A DNA stretch of 8,631 bases. Origin: an uncultured Clostridia bacterium (GTDB lineage Bacteria > Bacillota > Clostridia > Christensenellales > UBA3700). A model generated the notes under the pieces. It was not told the origin of the DNA. It saw only the letters and a program-made list of their open reading frames with translations, and did no database searches. Below are positions 1 through 5,636 of the stretch, one piece after another (position 1 is the first letter of the stretch; the number at the start of each line of letters is the position of its first letter). The stretch covers positions 1-8,631 of the forward strand of contig CAMWSW010000036.1 in the NCBI GenBank assembly GCA_947176975.1. Direction: 5' to 3'. Made by a program: the position numbers and the translations under genes.

Positions 1-1493
1 TCTGACATCTGTACCTCAGGAGAAATTGCTGACTTGTGAGCATGTAAACATGTGAACATTTCCACTATTTTCTTCTTGGGTATCTTAAATTTAAACTTGC
101 GCGAAGTCTCTGTCTCTCCTGCGCCCGGATCGCCCTTAAACTTCAAACCTTTTTCCGCCGCTTCTTTTTTGATAGTTGCAATCATATCGTATTCGCCGTT
201 TTCAATCTTACCCGTTGAGCCGTCTTCAAATGCGACTGACATTAAGGACTCCGCGTACCAATCCGGAGCTGTCGTAAGCGAAGAAAAATCTTGCTCCAAT
301 CCGGTGTATCCCGATACCGACACGTCTTTCGGAGCGTCTATTGCGCAAGCCGCCAAAGCCGCATTAAGATTTAAGTGTATAGCAGGGCGGACAGCACATG
401 ATAAATATAAAAAATCGACATTAAATGCTAAAACTTCATTAAGTTCCTCATAAATTGAACAAACCCTTTGAATATTCGCCTGATTAGGTCCCCCATTTCG
501 TGTATATACAATTGTTTTAGAATATGCATCCTCATCACCATTATTAAAATCGGCTTGTGTTCTATGTCCTATGGTCTTTTGCTCTTTGGAACATTTCCAT
601 AAATCCTTACAAGTATGCGATGAATGTTCAAATAAATCATCCATTGCAGGTAACCATATTTTATCTTGAGTCCATGAAGTTGGATAACAGTTTAGAACTT
701 TATCTGTATAGCTTGAATTTACTTTACTACCTTGCCATGATGGGTCGTTTTGCAACATATCTTGCGCCATTTGCCAAGGCACTTGACTTGGTGTAACGAT
801 AAAGTCGCTCAAATCTCCGGTGGTGAAATCTACAAATTTATTTTTTGTCTTATCTTTCGTAGGATAAGGGTAATCTGGCGGGGCAACTGCCGTACCTTGT
901 CCCCAATTGCCTAGATAACTACTGCCGTTGTTGAGAGTAACGTTGCGAATATAACTTCCGTCATATGAATTACAAACCATCCCGTTTTGCTGGGTTGTAT
1001 AATCTTGTGCATAAGTTCCATCCGTCCAAGTACTTCTCTCTTGTTTGGACGCTTGCCCAGTGGTATCTACGCTAGCCAACCAAAGCGTAAGCACAGCGTT
1101 TTTCCCGTCCTTATCCTTTGCAAGGTATACGGGTATCCATACTAAGTCCTCATAAGCATTTTTGGCAAGATTGTAATAAGTACCTAATTTTATCGTAGTA
1201 TTACTGCCAAAGCCCGTCGAGTTCTTGACGTCTCCGTTGGTTACGACGCCTTTTATCATTGCGTCTATATCGCTGTAACTTGCCTTTTTTGCAATCGCGT
1301 CGAGATTATCTCTTATAAACACCTCTTTATTGCTATCGTATAAGTTGTTTATCGCGCCCGACGGCAAAGTGGCGTACGCTGATGCAGTGTCGTCGGTCTT
1401 TCCTATAAACACTATACTACTCACTAATATTAGCGCAATACATATCACTATCGCTTGACACAAAAATATTATCTTTCTATTTGTCTTGGTCAT
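1..1493 (-). CDS. Large exported/surface protein with VRPAIHLNL motif, N-terminal part; runs off the left edge
   Basis: I translated this frame by hand: 497 codons from ATG at 1493 to the left edge contain no stop, so the gene is partial at its C-terminus. A GAGG ribosome site lies about 7 nt upstream. Residues 1-7 are basic, 8-30 are hydrophobic, and an AYA at 39-41 could be a signal peptidase site, so the protein is probably secreted or membrane-anchored. Residues 45-375 are rich in W, Y, N and T, with a WLPAMDDLF segment near 280. CAVRPAIHLNLNAA (about 367-380) is the ending I associate with DUF6273-like domains of Clostridia surface proteins. Residues 388-475 resemble an Ig-like repeat (DVSVSGYTG ... 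YDMIATIKK ... KFKFKI). The function is unknown. Transcription would come from the side of the inverted repeat at 1514-1638, whose promoter currently points the other way. Confidence 0.85.
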   Translation of the reverse strand, partial: MTKTNRKIIFLCQAIVICIALILVSSIVFIGKTDDTASAYATLPSGAINNLYDSNKEVFIRDNLDAIAKKASYSDIDAMIKGVVTNGDVKNSTGFGSNTTIKLGTYYNLAKNAYEDLVWIPVYLAKDKDGKNAVLTLWLASVDTTGQASKQERSTWTDGTYAQDYTTQQNGMVCNSYDGSYIRNVTLNNGSSYLGNWGQGTAVAPPDYPYPTKDKTKNKFVDFTTGDLSDFIVTPSQVPWQMAQDMLQNDPSWQGSKVNSSYTDKVLNCYPTSWTQDKIWLPAMDDLFEHSSHTCKDLWKCSKEQKTIGHRTQADFNNGDEDAYSKTIVYTRNGGPNQANIQRVCSIYEELNEVLAFNVDFLYLSCAVRPAIHLNLNAALAACAIDAPKDVSVSGYTGLEQDFSSLTTAPDWYAESLMSVAFEDGSTGKIENGEYDMIATIKKEAAEKGLKFKGDPGAGETETSRKFKFKIPKKKIVEMFTCLHAHKSAISPEVQMS

Positions 1494-1513
1494 AGTCTTT
1501 CCTCACTCGTTTT

Positions 1514-1638
1514 ATTCCAAAAAAGGTATACTTTTACTGACTCAAAGGTATTGCAATTTTTTTAATCGTGAAGTATAATGTATTTGAAAAAATATGCCTT
1601 TTCACAGACAGTCAGTAAAAGTATACTTTTTTTGGAAT
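1514..1638. repeat. Long inverted repeat flanking a promoter; candidate invertible promoter or MITE-like palindrome
   Basis: The arms 1514-1542 and 1610-1638 are reverse complements over 29 bp with a single mismatch (G at 1525 against the equivalent A). Each arm carries a GTATAC core; in the right arm this forms a perfect 14-bp palindrome at 1617-1630. The 67-bp spacer holds a near-consensus promoter reading rightwards. Weaker complementarity (AAAGGTATT against AATATGCCTTT) continues inside the arms. The element sits 21 bp upstream of a surface-protein start codon. No recombinase is encoded in the window and no clear target-site duplication flanks it. Inversion is inferred, not shown. Confidence 0.8.
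1551..1579 (+). promoter_or_regulatory. Strong sigma-A type promoter inside the inverted repeat
   Basis: The -35 is TTGCAA (1551-1556), followed by a 17-bp spacer and a perfect -10 TATAAT (1574-1579), predicting a start near 1586. As written it reads through the right arm toward the gene at 1778, leaving a leader of roughly 190 nt. If the element were inverted, it would instead point at the surface-protein gene with a leader of about 70 nt. Confidence 0.7.
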
Positions 1639-1687
1639 TGAGAAAAAATTCTATTGTTTCAGAAAATTATTGGATAAAAATAGGTTT

Positions 1688-1726
1688 GGGATTTCTCCGC
1701 TTCACTTCGTTTCCATCGAAATGACG
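1688..1726. repeat. Probable dispersed intergenic repeat (ATTTCTCCGCTTCACTTCG type)
   Basis: The run GGGATTTCTCCGCTTCACTT, followed by CGTTTCCATCGAAATGACG, resembles a short repeat I recall from intergenic regions of many Bacillota, usually with CGCTTCGCTTCG in the middle and GTCGAAATGAC at the end. Only one copy is present here. It lies in the leader of the gene at 1778. The identification is from memory. Confidence 0.45.
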
Positions 1727-1777
1727 TTCATAATAACATATTGCGGAAATTCACGCATATATTGAAAAGAGGCATCT

Positions 1778-2710
1778 ATGACAAAGCTATATTTTGACAA
1801 TCCCCAAGGCGTGATTCTTATCGACGGCGTGAAATGCAACGGCAATATTGCAAATGCGGACGGAAGTTTTTGCATACAGTATACGCCGTACGACGACGAT
1901 TATCTGCCAATAATATGCGCAGTCAACGGCAAAGGCAAATTGCGCGACGACGTGATATTCATACGCCACGGCAAAGATTATATCGTGAGATTTTGCCCCC
2001 AAAAAAGACCTTGCCAAAGACAAAGTCAAATATATATCCAAAAGGTGCTTGAGCCCAACGGCGGCGGAACGTCACACTGTCTGACTTGCCATATTGACGA
2101 AGTGTGCAAAATTAGCGTGGAGACGCAATCGGAGCTCATCACGCTGAATACGCCTTGCAAAGTAGCCGACGTCAAATTCTCATGTATACCTATAAGTAGC
2201 GGACAGCTCTTGACAATCTTTGCAAATCTTGAAAACGGCAAGAAGTACGCTTGCGTATTGCATTACAAAGACGATTATACTCTGCTGCTTGATTTGTGTT
2301 GCGACGATATTGTTGCCGAAGAAGACGGCTTGAGAGTGCGCGACTGCCTATGCGACACGCTTGGGCGCAGCTGTATACGCAAATTGAGTTTTTGCGGAGA
2401 TTGCTTTGCCGAGCAAAGCCGTCACTTTGAAAACCATTGCGCCCACTTTTATATCGACGAAATCATACCTTACGCGCTAGTGGAAAGCGTGTGCTACGGC
2501 GACAATGATTGCGCCGCCGACTGTCTGTGTCCCGCTATGCGAGGTTGCAACCTCAAAGAATTATTCGGGGATTTTATCGGCATTTGCGACTGCTTGGATT
2601 ATACGCCCTTTGAAATAACTTTGCTCTATTCCGACTGCTGCGGTCTTTATACCAAGACTTTTAGATTTGACGTGCGTCAAGGCAAAATTCAAAAAATTAA
2701 ATTAACGTAG
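1778..2710 (+). CDS. Cysteine-rich hypothetical protein, 310 aa
   Basis: The ATG at 1778 follows AGAGG with 5 nt spacing. I do not recognise the family with certainty. The protein has 28 cysteines in 310 residues, many in close pairs (CLTC, CC, CLC, CGDC, ADCLC, CDC, DCC), but no signal peptide or membrane helix, so it should be cytoplasmic. The N-terminal third looks beta-rich (FDNPQGVILIDGVKC, later DDVIFIRHGKDYIVRFC). The C-terminal part (about 225-310) has a helical YIDEIIPYALVES stretch, then LKELFGDFIG, then a strand-rich end (FEITLLYSDCCGLYTKTFRF). This tail recalls uncharacterised Clostridia proteins ending in a FGDF motif, which is a weak memory match. The cysteines could bind metal or Fe-S, or simply reflect an anaerobic proteome. 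No terminator was seen before yugP, so read-through into yugP is possible, although yugP has its own promoter. Confidence 0.8.
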   Translation: MTKLYFDNPQGVILIDGVKCNGNIANADGSFCIQYTPYDDDYLPIICAVNGKGKLRDDVIFIRHGKDYIVRFCPQKRPCQRQSQIYIQKVLEPNGGGTSHCLTCHIDEVCKISVETQSELITLNTPCKVADVKFSCIPISSGQLLTIFANLENGKKYACVLHYKDDYTLLLDLCCDDIVAEEDGLRVRDCLCDTLGRSCIRKLSFCGDCFAEQSRHFENHCAHFYIDEIIPYALVESVCYGDNDCAADCLCPAMRGCNLKELFGDFIGICDCLDYTPFEITLLYSDCCGLYTKTFRFDVRQGKIQKIKLT

Positions 2711-2727
2711 ATTTGACATTGCTAATC

Positions 2728-2757
2728 TTGCATATATTCAGATATATATGATATAAT
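2728..2757 (+). promoter_or_regulatory. Predicted promoter of yugP
   Basis: TTGCAT (2728-2733), an 18-bp spacer, then TATAAT (2752-2757) with an extended TGA directly before it. The start would be near 2764, giving a leader of about 100 nt. A TTGACA at 2713-2718 has no -10 at a workable distance. Confidence 0.6.
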
Positions 2758-2764
2758 TTATTTA

Positions 2765-2782
2765 TTAAGAGCCCATTCTTAA
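2765..2782 (+). promoter_or_regulatory. 5'-end hairpin in the yugP leader
   Basis: TTAAGA (2765-2770) pairs with TCTTAA (2777-2782) around a six-base loop, right at the predicted transcript start. The later GGTCTCTTTTA (2828-2838) can alternatively pair with part of the same 5' arm (AAGAGCC). The leader could be structured, but I recognise no riboswitch class. Confidence 0.35.
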
Positions 2783-2865
2783 GTTCGTGCGACGACCTTG
2801 CTATCGATTTGCGCGTCACTTAATCACGGTCTCTTTTAGAAAGACTTTTAGTGGAGTTATGTTAA

Positions 2866-3600
2866 ATGTTTGAATTGATAGTCGTCATTATTGCGTACGC
2901 ATCCATTCCGCTTTTTCTGTGGATGATTTTTGCAAGCATATCGGTGCGTACTACTTACTCAAAATACAACGCTCTGCCCGCAAGCTGCGGTATGAGCGCC
3001 CAACAAGCCGCAAGAAAAATACTCGATATCAACGGGCTTTTTGACATAAATATCGGCAAATGCTCGGGTATGCTGACAGATCATTTCGATCCGCGCAACA
3101 ATACGGTATATCTGTCGCAATCGACTATCAACTCCTCTTCCCTTGCCGCAATTGCAGTCGCCGCTCACGAAGTAGGTCACGCAATCCAGCACGCCGAAGG
3201 ATATACGCCAATCAAATTGAGAGGCGCGCTCGTGCCCGTCGTCAACGTGGTGTCAAGAATGATTACGCCGTTTTTGTTGCTCGGCATTATATTTGAAGTC
3301 ATCGCAGTAGCAGGCACAAGAATTTCCGTGTACTTCTACTTCGGAGCTTTGATATGTTACGTACTGTACGCGCTGTTTACTTTCGTCACGCTTCCTTGCG
3401 AATACAACGCAAGCTCTCGAGCAAAAAAACAACTCGTCGAATGCGGAATACTAACGGAAGATGAAGTCAAGACGTCTGCAAAAGTGTTGAGTTGTGCTGC
3501 AAGAACTTATTTGATTTCTTTCTTCATGTCGCTTGCGCAAGTCGCAAGAATTTTGCTCTTGCTCTTAAGCGCAAGAAATCGTAATAATAGAAATAGATGA
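2866..3600 (+). CDS. yugP: YugP-type membrane zinc metallopeptidase
   Basis: This 244-residue protein matches the length and motifs of the neutral zinc metallopeptidase family typified by B. subtilis YugP (Zn_peptidase_2). An N-terminal membrane segment spans about 3-26. The conserved LTDHFDPRN region (70-78) is followed by the zinc motif HEVGH (101-105) in AAHEVGHAIQHAEGY. Two further hydrophobic segments lie at about 132-150 and 155-176, and LPCEYNASSRA (177-187) corresponds to the family's LPVEFDAS, with E179 the likely third ligand. The C-terminus is hydrophobic and ends in Arg/Asn. Substrates of the family are poorly defined; membrane protein processing is the usual assumption. GGAG at 2853-2856 is 9 nt before this ATG. 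Another ATG at 2859 opens only a four-codon frame. The gene ends in a bidirectional terminator. Confidence 0.93.
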   Translation: MFELIVVIIAYASIPLFLWMIFASISVRTTYSKYNALPASCGMSAQQAARKILDINGLFDINIGKCSGMLTDHFDPRNNTVYLSQSTINSSSLAAIAVAAHEVGHAIQHAEGYTPIKLRGALVPVVNVVSRMITPFLLLGIIFEVIAVAGTRISVYFYFGALICYVLYALFTFVTLPCEYNASSRAKKQLVECGILTEDEVKTSAKVLSCAARTYLISFFMSLAQVARILLLLLSARNRNNRNR

Positions 3601-3631
3601 ACGAAATGACATTAAATTTTTATTTGTAACC

Positions 3632-3666
3632 AAAAAGGTACGCACCTTATAGTACGTACCTTTTTT
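3632..3666. terminator. Bidirectional terminator between yugP and rplI
   Basis: GGTACG (3637-3642) pairs with CGTACC (3655-3660), extended by AC/GT after one mismatch, around a short loop. A5 precedes the stem and T6 follows it, so it can serve yugP on plus and rplI on minus. Confidence 0.85.
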
Positions 3667-3701
3667 ATTTCTCTAAATATCATTTCACAAAGTTTGACAC
3701 A

Positions 3702-4145
3702 TTACTCGGGTTTTACCTCGATTCTAATATTTGCGCTGACATTGGTATACACTTTGATTTCCACGTCGAATAATCCCGCCGTCTTGATTGAATCTTTGAG
3801 ATTGATTTTCTTTTTGTCGATGTCGTAGCCAAGCTTTGCAAGTTCTGCGCTGATTTCTTTGGAAGTGACTGCGCCGAACGACTTGCCGTTGTCTCCGAAT
3901 TTGATGACTACGCTTATTACCTTGCCGTCAAGGTCTTTTGCCATTGCCACCGCGTCTTCGTACTCTTTTTGTTTTTGTCTTGCAATCGCGGCGTTCTTTT
4001 GATTGGTCTCGTTGATGACTCCGGCAGTAGCTTGTTGAGCCAATCCCTTCTTTATCAAAAAGTTGCGGGCGTATCCATCGTTGACTTCGATTATCTCACC
4101 CTTTTTGCCTACGCTCTTTACGTCTTTTAATAGTAAAACTTTCAT
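3702..4145 (-). CDS. rplI: Large ribosomal subunit protein bL9
   Basis: bL9 binds 23S rRNA at the base of the L1 stalk and helps maintain reading-frame fidelity. The 147-residue length is normal. The N-domain begins MKVLLLKDVKSVGKKGEI, and the signature GYARNFL lies at 24-30, with IKKG where most homologues have IPKG. A charged connecting helix (about 41-74) leads to the C-domain with GKSFGAVTSKEIS (88-99) and a strand-rich end. There are no cysteines. GAGGTG lies just ahead of the ATG. The gene stands alone with its own promoter and terminator, rather than beside rpsF, ssb, rpsR or gdpP/dnaB as is common, and it is divergent from the DUF1540-like gene. Confidence 0.97.
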   Translation of the reverse strand: MKVLLLKDVKSVGKKGEIIEVNDGYARNFLIKKGLAQQATAGVINETNQKNAAIARQKQKEYEDAVAMAKDLDGKVISVVIKFGDNGKSFGAVTSKEISAELAKLGYDIDKKKINLKDSIKTAGLFDVEIKVYTNVSANIRIEVKPE

Positions 4146-4167
4146 ATTTCACCTCACTTACTTTTTT

Positions 4168-4196
4168 ATTTTAGCACATAAATCCCAACATAGCAA
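4168..4196 (-). promoter_or_regulatory. Predicted promoter of rplI
   Basis: On the minus strand: TTGCTA (4191-4196), a 17-bp spacer, then TAAAAT (4168-4173) preceded by an extended TGC. The leader would be short, about 15 nt. Confidence 0.55.
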
Positions 4197-4210
4197 TAGG
4201 AATTTTGCCT

Positions 4211-4241
4211 TTAGAATAATTACGTTGAATTTGCCTATAAT
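4211..4241 (+). promoter_or_regulatory. Predicted promoter of the DUF1540-like gene
   Basis: A perfect TATAAT lies at 4236-4241. The best -35 is a poor TTAGAA (4211-4216) at 19 bp. The start would fall near 4248, just before the AGGAGGT ribosome site (4254-4260). Confidence 0.4.
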
Positions 4242-4266
4242 AATAGTAAAATTAGGAGGTGAAAAT

Positions 4267-4584
4267 ATGTCGGGACTTAAATGCACAACTCACAACTGTC
4301 AACACAATACCAACTGTCATTGCAACGCAGGCGTGATATGTATCAACAAAAACGGCGTCTGCAAAACAAAAGTTAAGCGCGAATACGGAGTACTCGAGCA
4401 GGAAAAGGCAAATATCGAAGCTGCAAAGGATTTTGATTTTGAAGACAACAGCGAAGTATATATTCAGTGCGACAGCACCAAGTGCAACTATAACCACAAC
4501 AACGCTTGTTGCAGCCAAATAGTCAACGTGTGCGACGGCTTAATGCGTACGAAGTGCTTCACTAAAAAAGTGGAAAATAAATAA
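4267..4584 (+). CDS. Small cysteine-rich protein with two DUF1540-like motifs
   Basis: The start is ATG 4267, 6 nt after a perfect AGGAGGT; the same frame is open upstream, but that part overlaps rplI and its promoter. The 105-residue protein has 12 cysteines. The first unit has C6, C11 and C17 (LKCTTHNCQHNTNCHCNAG), and the second has C68, C73 and C81 and ends in RTKCFT (C97). These match the DUF1540 pattern as I recall it: C-x4-C, a YN, a third C, then a T-x-C near the end. A charged linker (about 36-64) joins the units. DUF1540 proteins are widespread in Clostridia and thought to bind metal; their role is unknown. There is no signal peptide. Its 3' UTR carries the left arm of the 4600-4886 repeat, then a terminator. 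Confidence 0.82.
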   Translation: MSGLKCTTHNCQHNTNCHCNAGVICINKNGVCKTKVKREYGVLEQEKANIEAAKDFDFEDNSEVYIQCDSTKCNYNHNNACCSQIVNVCDGLMRTKCFTKKVENK

Positions 4585-4658
4585 TTAATAATGTTTGGCG
4601 ATAAGAGAGGCTAGGCAAACCTAAAATGTATCTTTTCCGCCAATACAGCATTTGATTC

Positions 4659-4688
4659 AAACCGTCGTACGGAAAGTACGACGGTTTT
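4659..4688 (+). terminator. Terminator of the DUF1540-like gene
   Basis: A perfect 12-bp stem (4659-4670 with 4676-4687) and a GGAAA loop. The T-run is short (4 T), so efficiency is uncertain. It begins 10 nt after the left repeat arm. Confidence 0.65.
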
Positions 4689-4732
4689 CGTCGAATACTA
4701 TCTTGACACAAAATCTACTATTTTATTCTTAG

Positions 4733-4769
4733 CCTATCTCTCTTCTCTCCAAACGAGATGGGAGTTTTT
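4733..4769 (+). terminator. Second, weaker terminator-like hairpin
   Basis: CCTATCTC (4733-4740) pairs with GAGATGGG (4755-4762), including one G-T wobble, with a 14-nt loop and T5 at 4765-4769. It may be a backup terminator on plus. Confidence 0.4.
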
Positions 4770-4792
4770 ATATACTGCAAATATTTAATAAT

Positions 4793-4828
4793 AAAAAAAG
4801 GTCGCCGCATTTTGCGGCAACCTTTTTT
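4793..4828. terminator. Bidirectional terminator, mainly for the M23 gene
   Basis: GGT-c-GCCGC (4800-4808) pairs with GCGGC-a-ACC (4814-4822), with one mismatch and a 5-nt loop. A7 lies before and T6 after. On minus it lies just past the right repeat arm. Confidence 0.85.
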
Positions 4829-4877
4829 ATTTTTAAGCTGTATTGGCGGAAAAGGCGCATTTTAGATTTGCCTAGCC

Positions 4878-5621
4878 TTATTTATCTCCCGACAACAAAT
4901 AATCCATTGGATTTATTGCTACGTTGTCCTTGTAGAGTTCGAGGTGAATATGCGCTCCGTCTGCAATCTCTTCCAAAGCCGTGTCAGATACCTTGCCAAT
5001 CACGTCGCCCTTGGAAACCTTGTCTCCTGCCTTCAACGTTACGCCGTCCATGAGCTTGTATACGGTGGTAAATCCGTCTTGGTGCTCAATAGTTACCGTT
5101 GCGCCGCTGTAGCTGTCTTTCGTCACTTCCTTGACTGTACCGGCAAATACGCACTTAACGTCGCTTCCTACCTCGGCATTGAGGTCCAATCCCTCGTGCG
5201 GGTGCCAATACTTGTGAGTATTGTTGAATACGTGCTCTTCCGAGTAGACTTGTCCAACCGTGTATTCATCAAGCGGATTTGCCATTACGAAGTCTTCCTT
5301 TGCCGGAGGAGTGATAGATGGCTTGTTGTCATCGTCATTTGGCTTTTCAGGTTGATTAGGCTTGTTGTCATCAGGGTTGACTACAGGCGGATTGTCGTTG
5401 CCGGGATTCTCATCGCCGGATACGATTGGCTTCATAACCGTGTCGCCGTCGTTGTTATTGTTGAGTACTACGGCTAAGGTAATCATAGTCGCGATTGCGA
5501 GAATACATATGATCATCAAGATGACGTATATATTCTTTTTGAAAAATTGCGCGACCTTTACTCCTGTCTGATTTGGCGCGCCCTGTCTCTTTTCTTTGGT
5601 GCGTTTTGTTTGCTTTGACAT
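4878..5621 (-). CDS. Membrane-anchored M23 (LytM-type) endopeptidase, SpoIIQ-like
   Basis: The start is ATG 5621, 8 nt after GGAGG; a TTG five codons upstream overlaps that ribosome site. The 247-residue protein has a basic N-terminus, a membrane helix at about 31-52, and a low-complexity Asn/Asp/Pro stalk (54-107). The M23 domain (about 120-241) has zinc ligands H142 and D146 in HEGLDL plus H226, with H224, in HIHLEL. The site is therefore intact, unlike B. subtilis SpoIIQ, which lacks a ligand. M23 enzymes cut peptidoglycan cross-bridges. The stretch GFTTVYKLMDGVTLKAGDKV and the ALEEIADGAHIHLEL ending resemble clostridial SpoIIQ. The upstream YwmB-like neighbour, 15 nt away, fits the ywmB-spoIID-spoIIQ region of spore formers, but no SpoIID is present, so the sporulation role is inferred. 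The C-terminal codons and stop lie in the 4600-4886 repeat. Confidence 0.88.
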   Translation of the reverse strand: MSKQTKRTKEKRQGAPNQTGVKVAQFFKKNIYVILMIICILAIATMITLAVVLNNNNDGDTVMKPIVSGDENPGNDNPPVVNPDDNKPNQPEKPNDDDNKPSITPPAKEDFVMANPLDEYTVGQVYSEEHVFNNTHKYWHPHEGLDLNAEVGSDVKCVFAGTVKEVTKDSYSGATVTIEHQDGFTTVYKLMDGVTLKAGDKVSKGDVIGKVSDTALEEIADGAHIHLELYKDNVAINPMDYLLSGDK

Positions 5622-5629
5622 CTTTACTA

Positions 5630-5634
5630 CCTCC
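5630..5634 (-). promoter_or_regulatory. Ribosome site fixing the M23 gene start
   Basis: GGAGG on the minus strand, 8 nt before ATG 5621. It overlaps the alternative TTG start at 5636, which can be excluded. Confidence 0.85.
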
Positions 5635-5636
5635 AA

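Larger units (their letters stand above)
4600..4886. repeat. Inverted repeat, 50-bp arms, between convergent genes
   Basis: Arm 4600-4649 matches the reverse complement of 4837-4886 at 43 of 50 positions. The differences fall in two clusters of three and one single base. The right arm covers the last codons and stop of the M23 gene. The left arm begins 15 nt after the DUF1540 stop. The 187-bp centre contains terminator hairpins and no ORF. No target duplication is evident. It could be a MITE-like element, or two inverted copies of one 3' UTR module. Confidence 0.8.

Noticed and set aside
52..796. Plus-strand frames 52-453 and 557-796
   Set aside because: They are antisense to the continuous minus-strand surface-protein frame, lack ribosome sites and have no recognisable sequence.
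1514..1638. Intrinsic terminator
   Set aside because: The loop is 67 nt and contains a promoter; a terminator would have a short loop, and the adjacent genes diverge here.
4063..4266. Upstream extension of the DUF1540-like gene to 4063
   Set aside because: The extension overlaps rplI antisense and the promoter region. A perfect AGGAGGT before ATG 4267 fixes the start.
4703..4729. TTGACA at 4703 as the promoter of a small RNA inside the 4600-4886 repeat
   Set aside because: The only -10 (TATTCT, 4724-4729) is at 15 bp, and the next hairpin would begin at the start site, leaving no RNA body.
4944..5477. 177-codon plus-strand frame antisense to the M23 gene
   Set aside because: It is a shadow of the M23 gene; the M23 frame has clear catalytic motifs.
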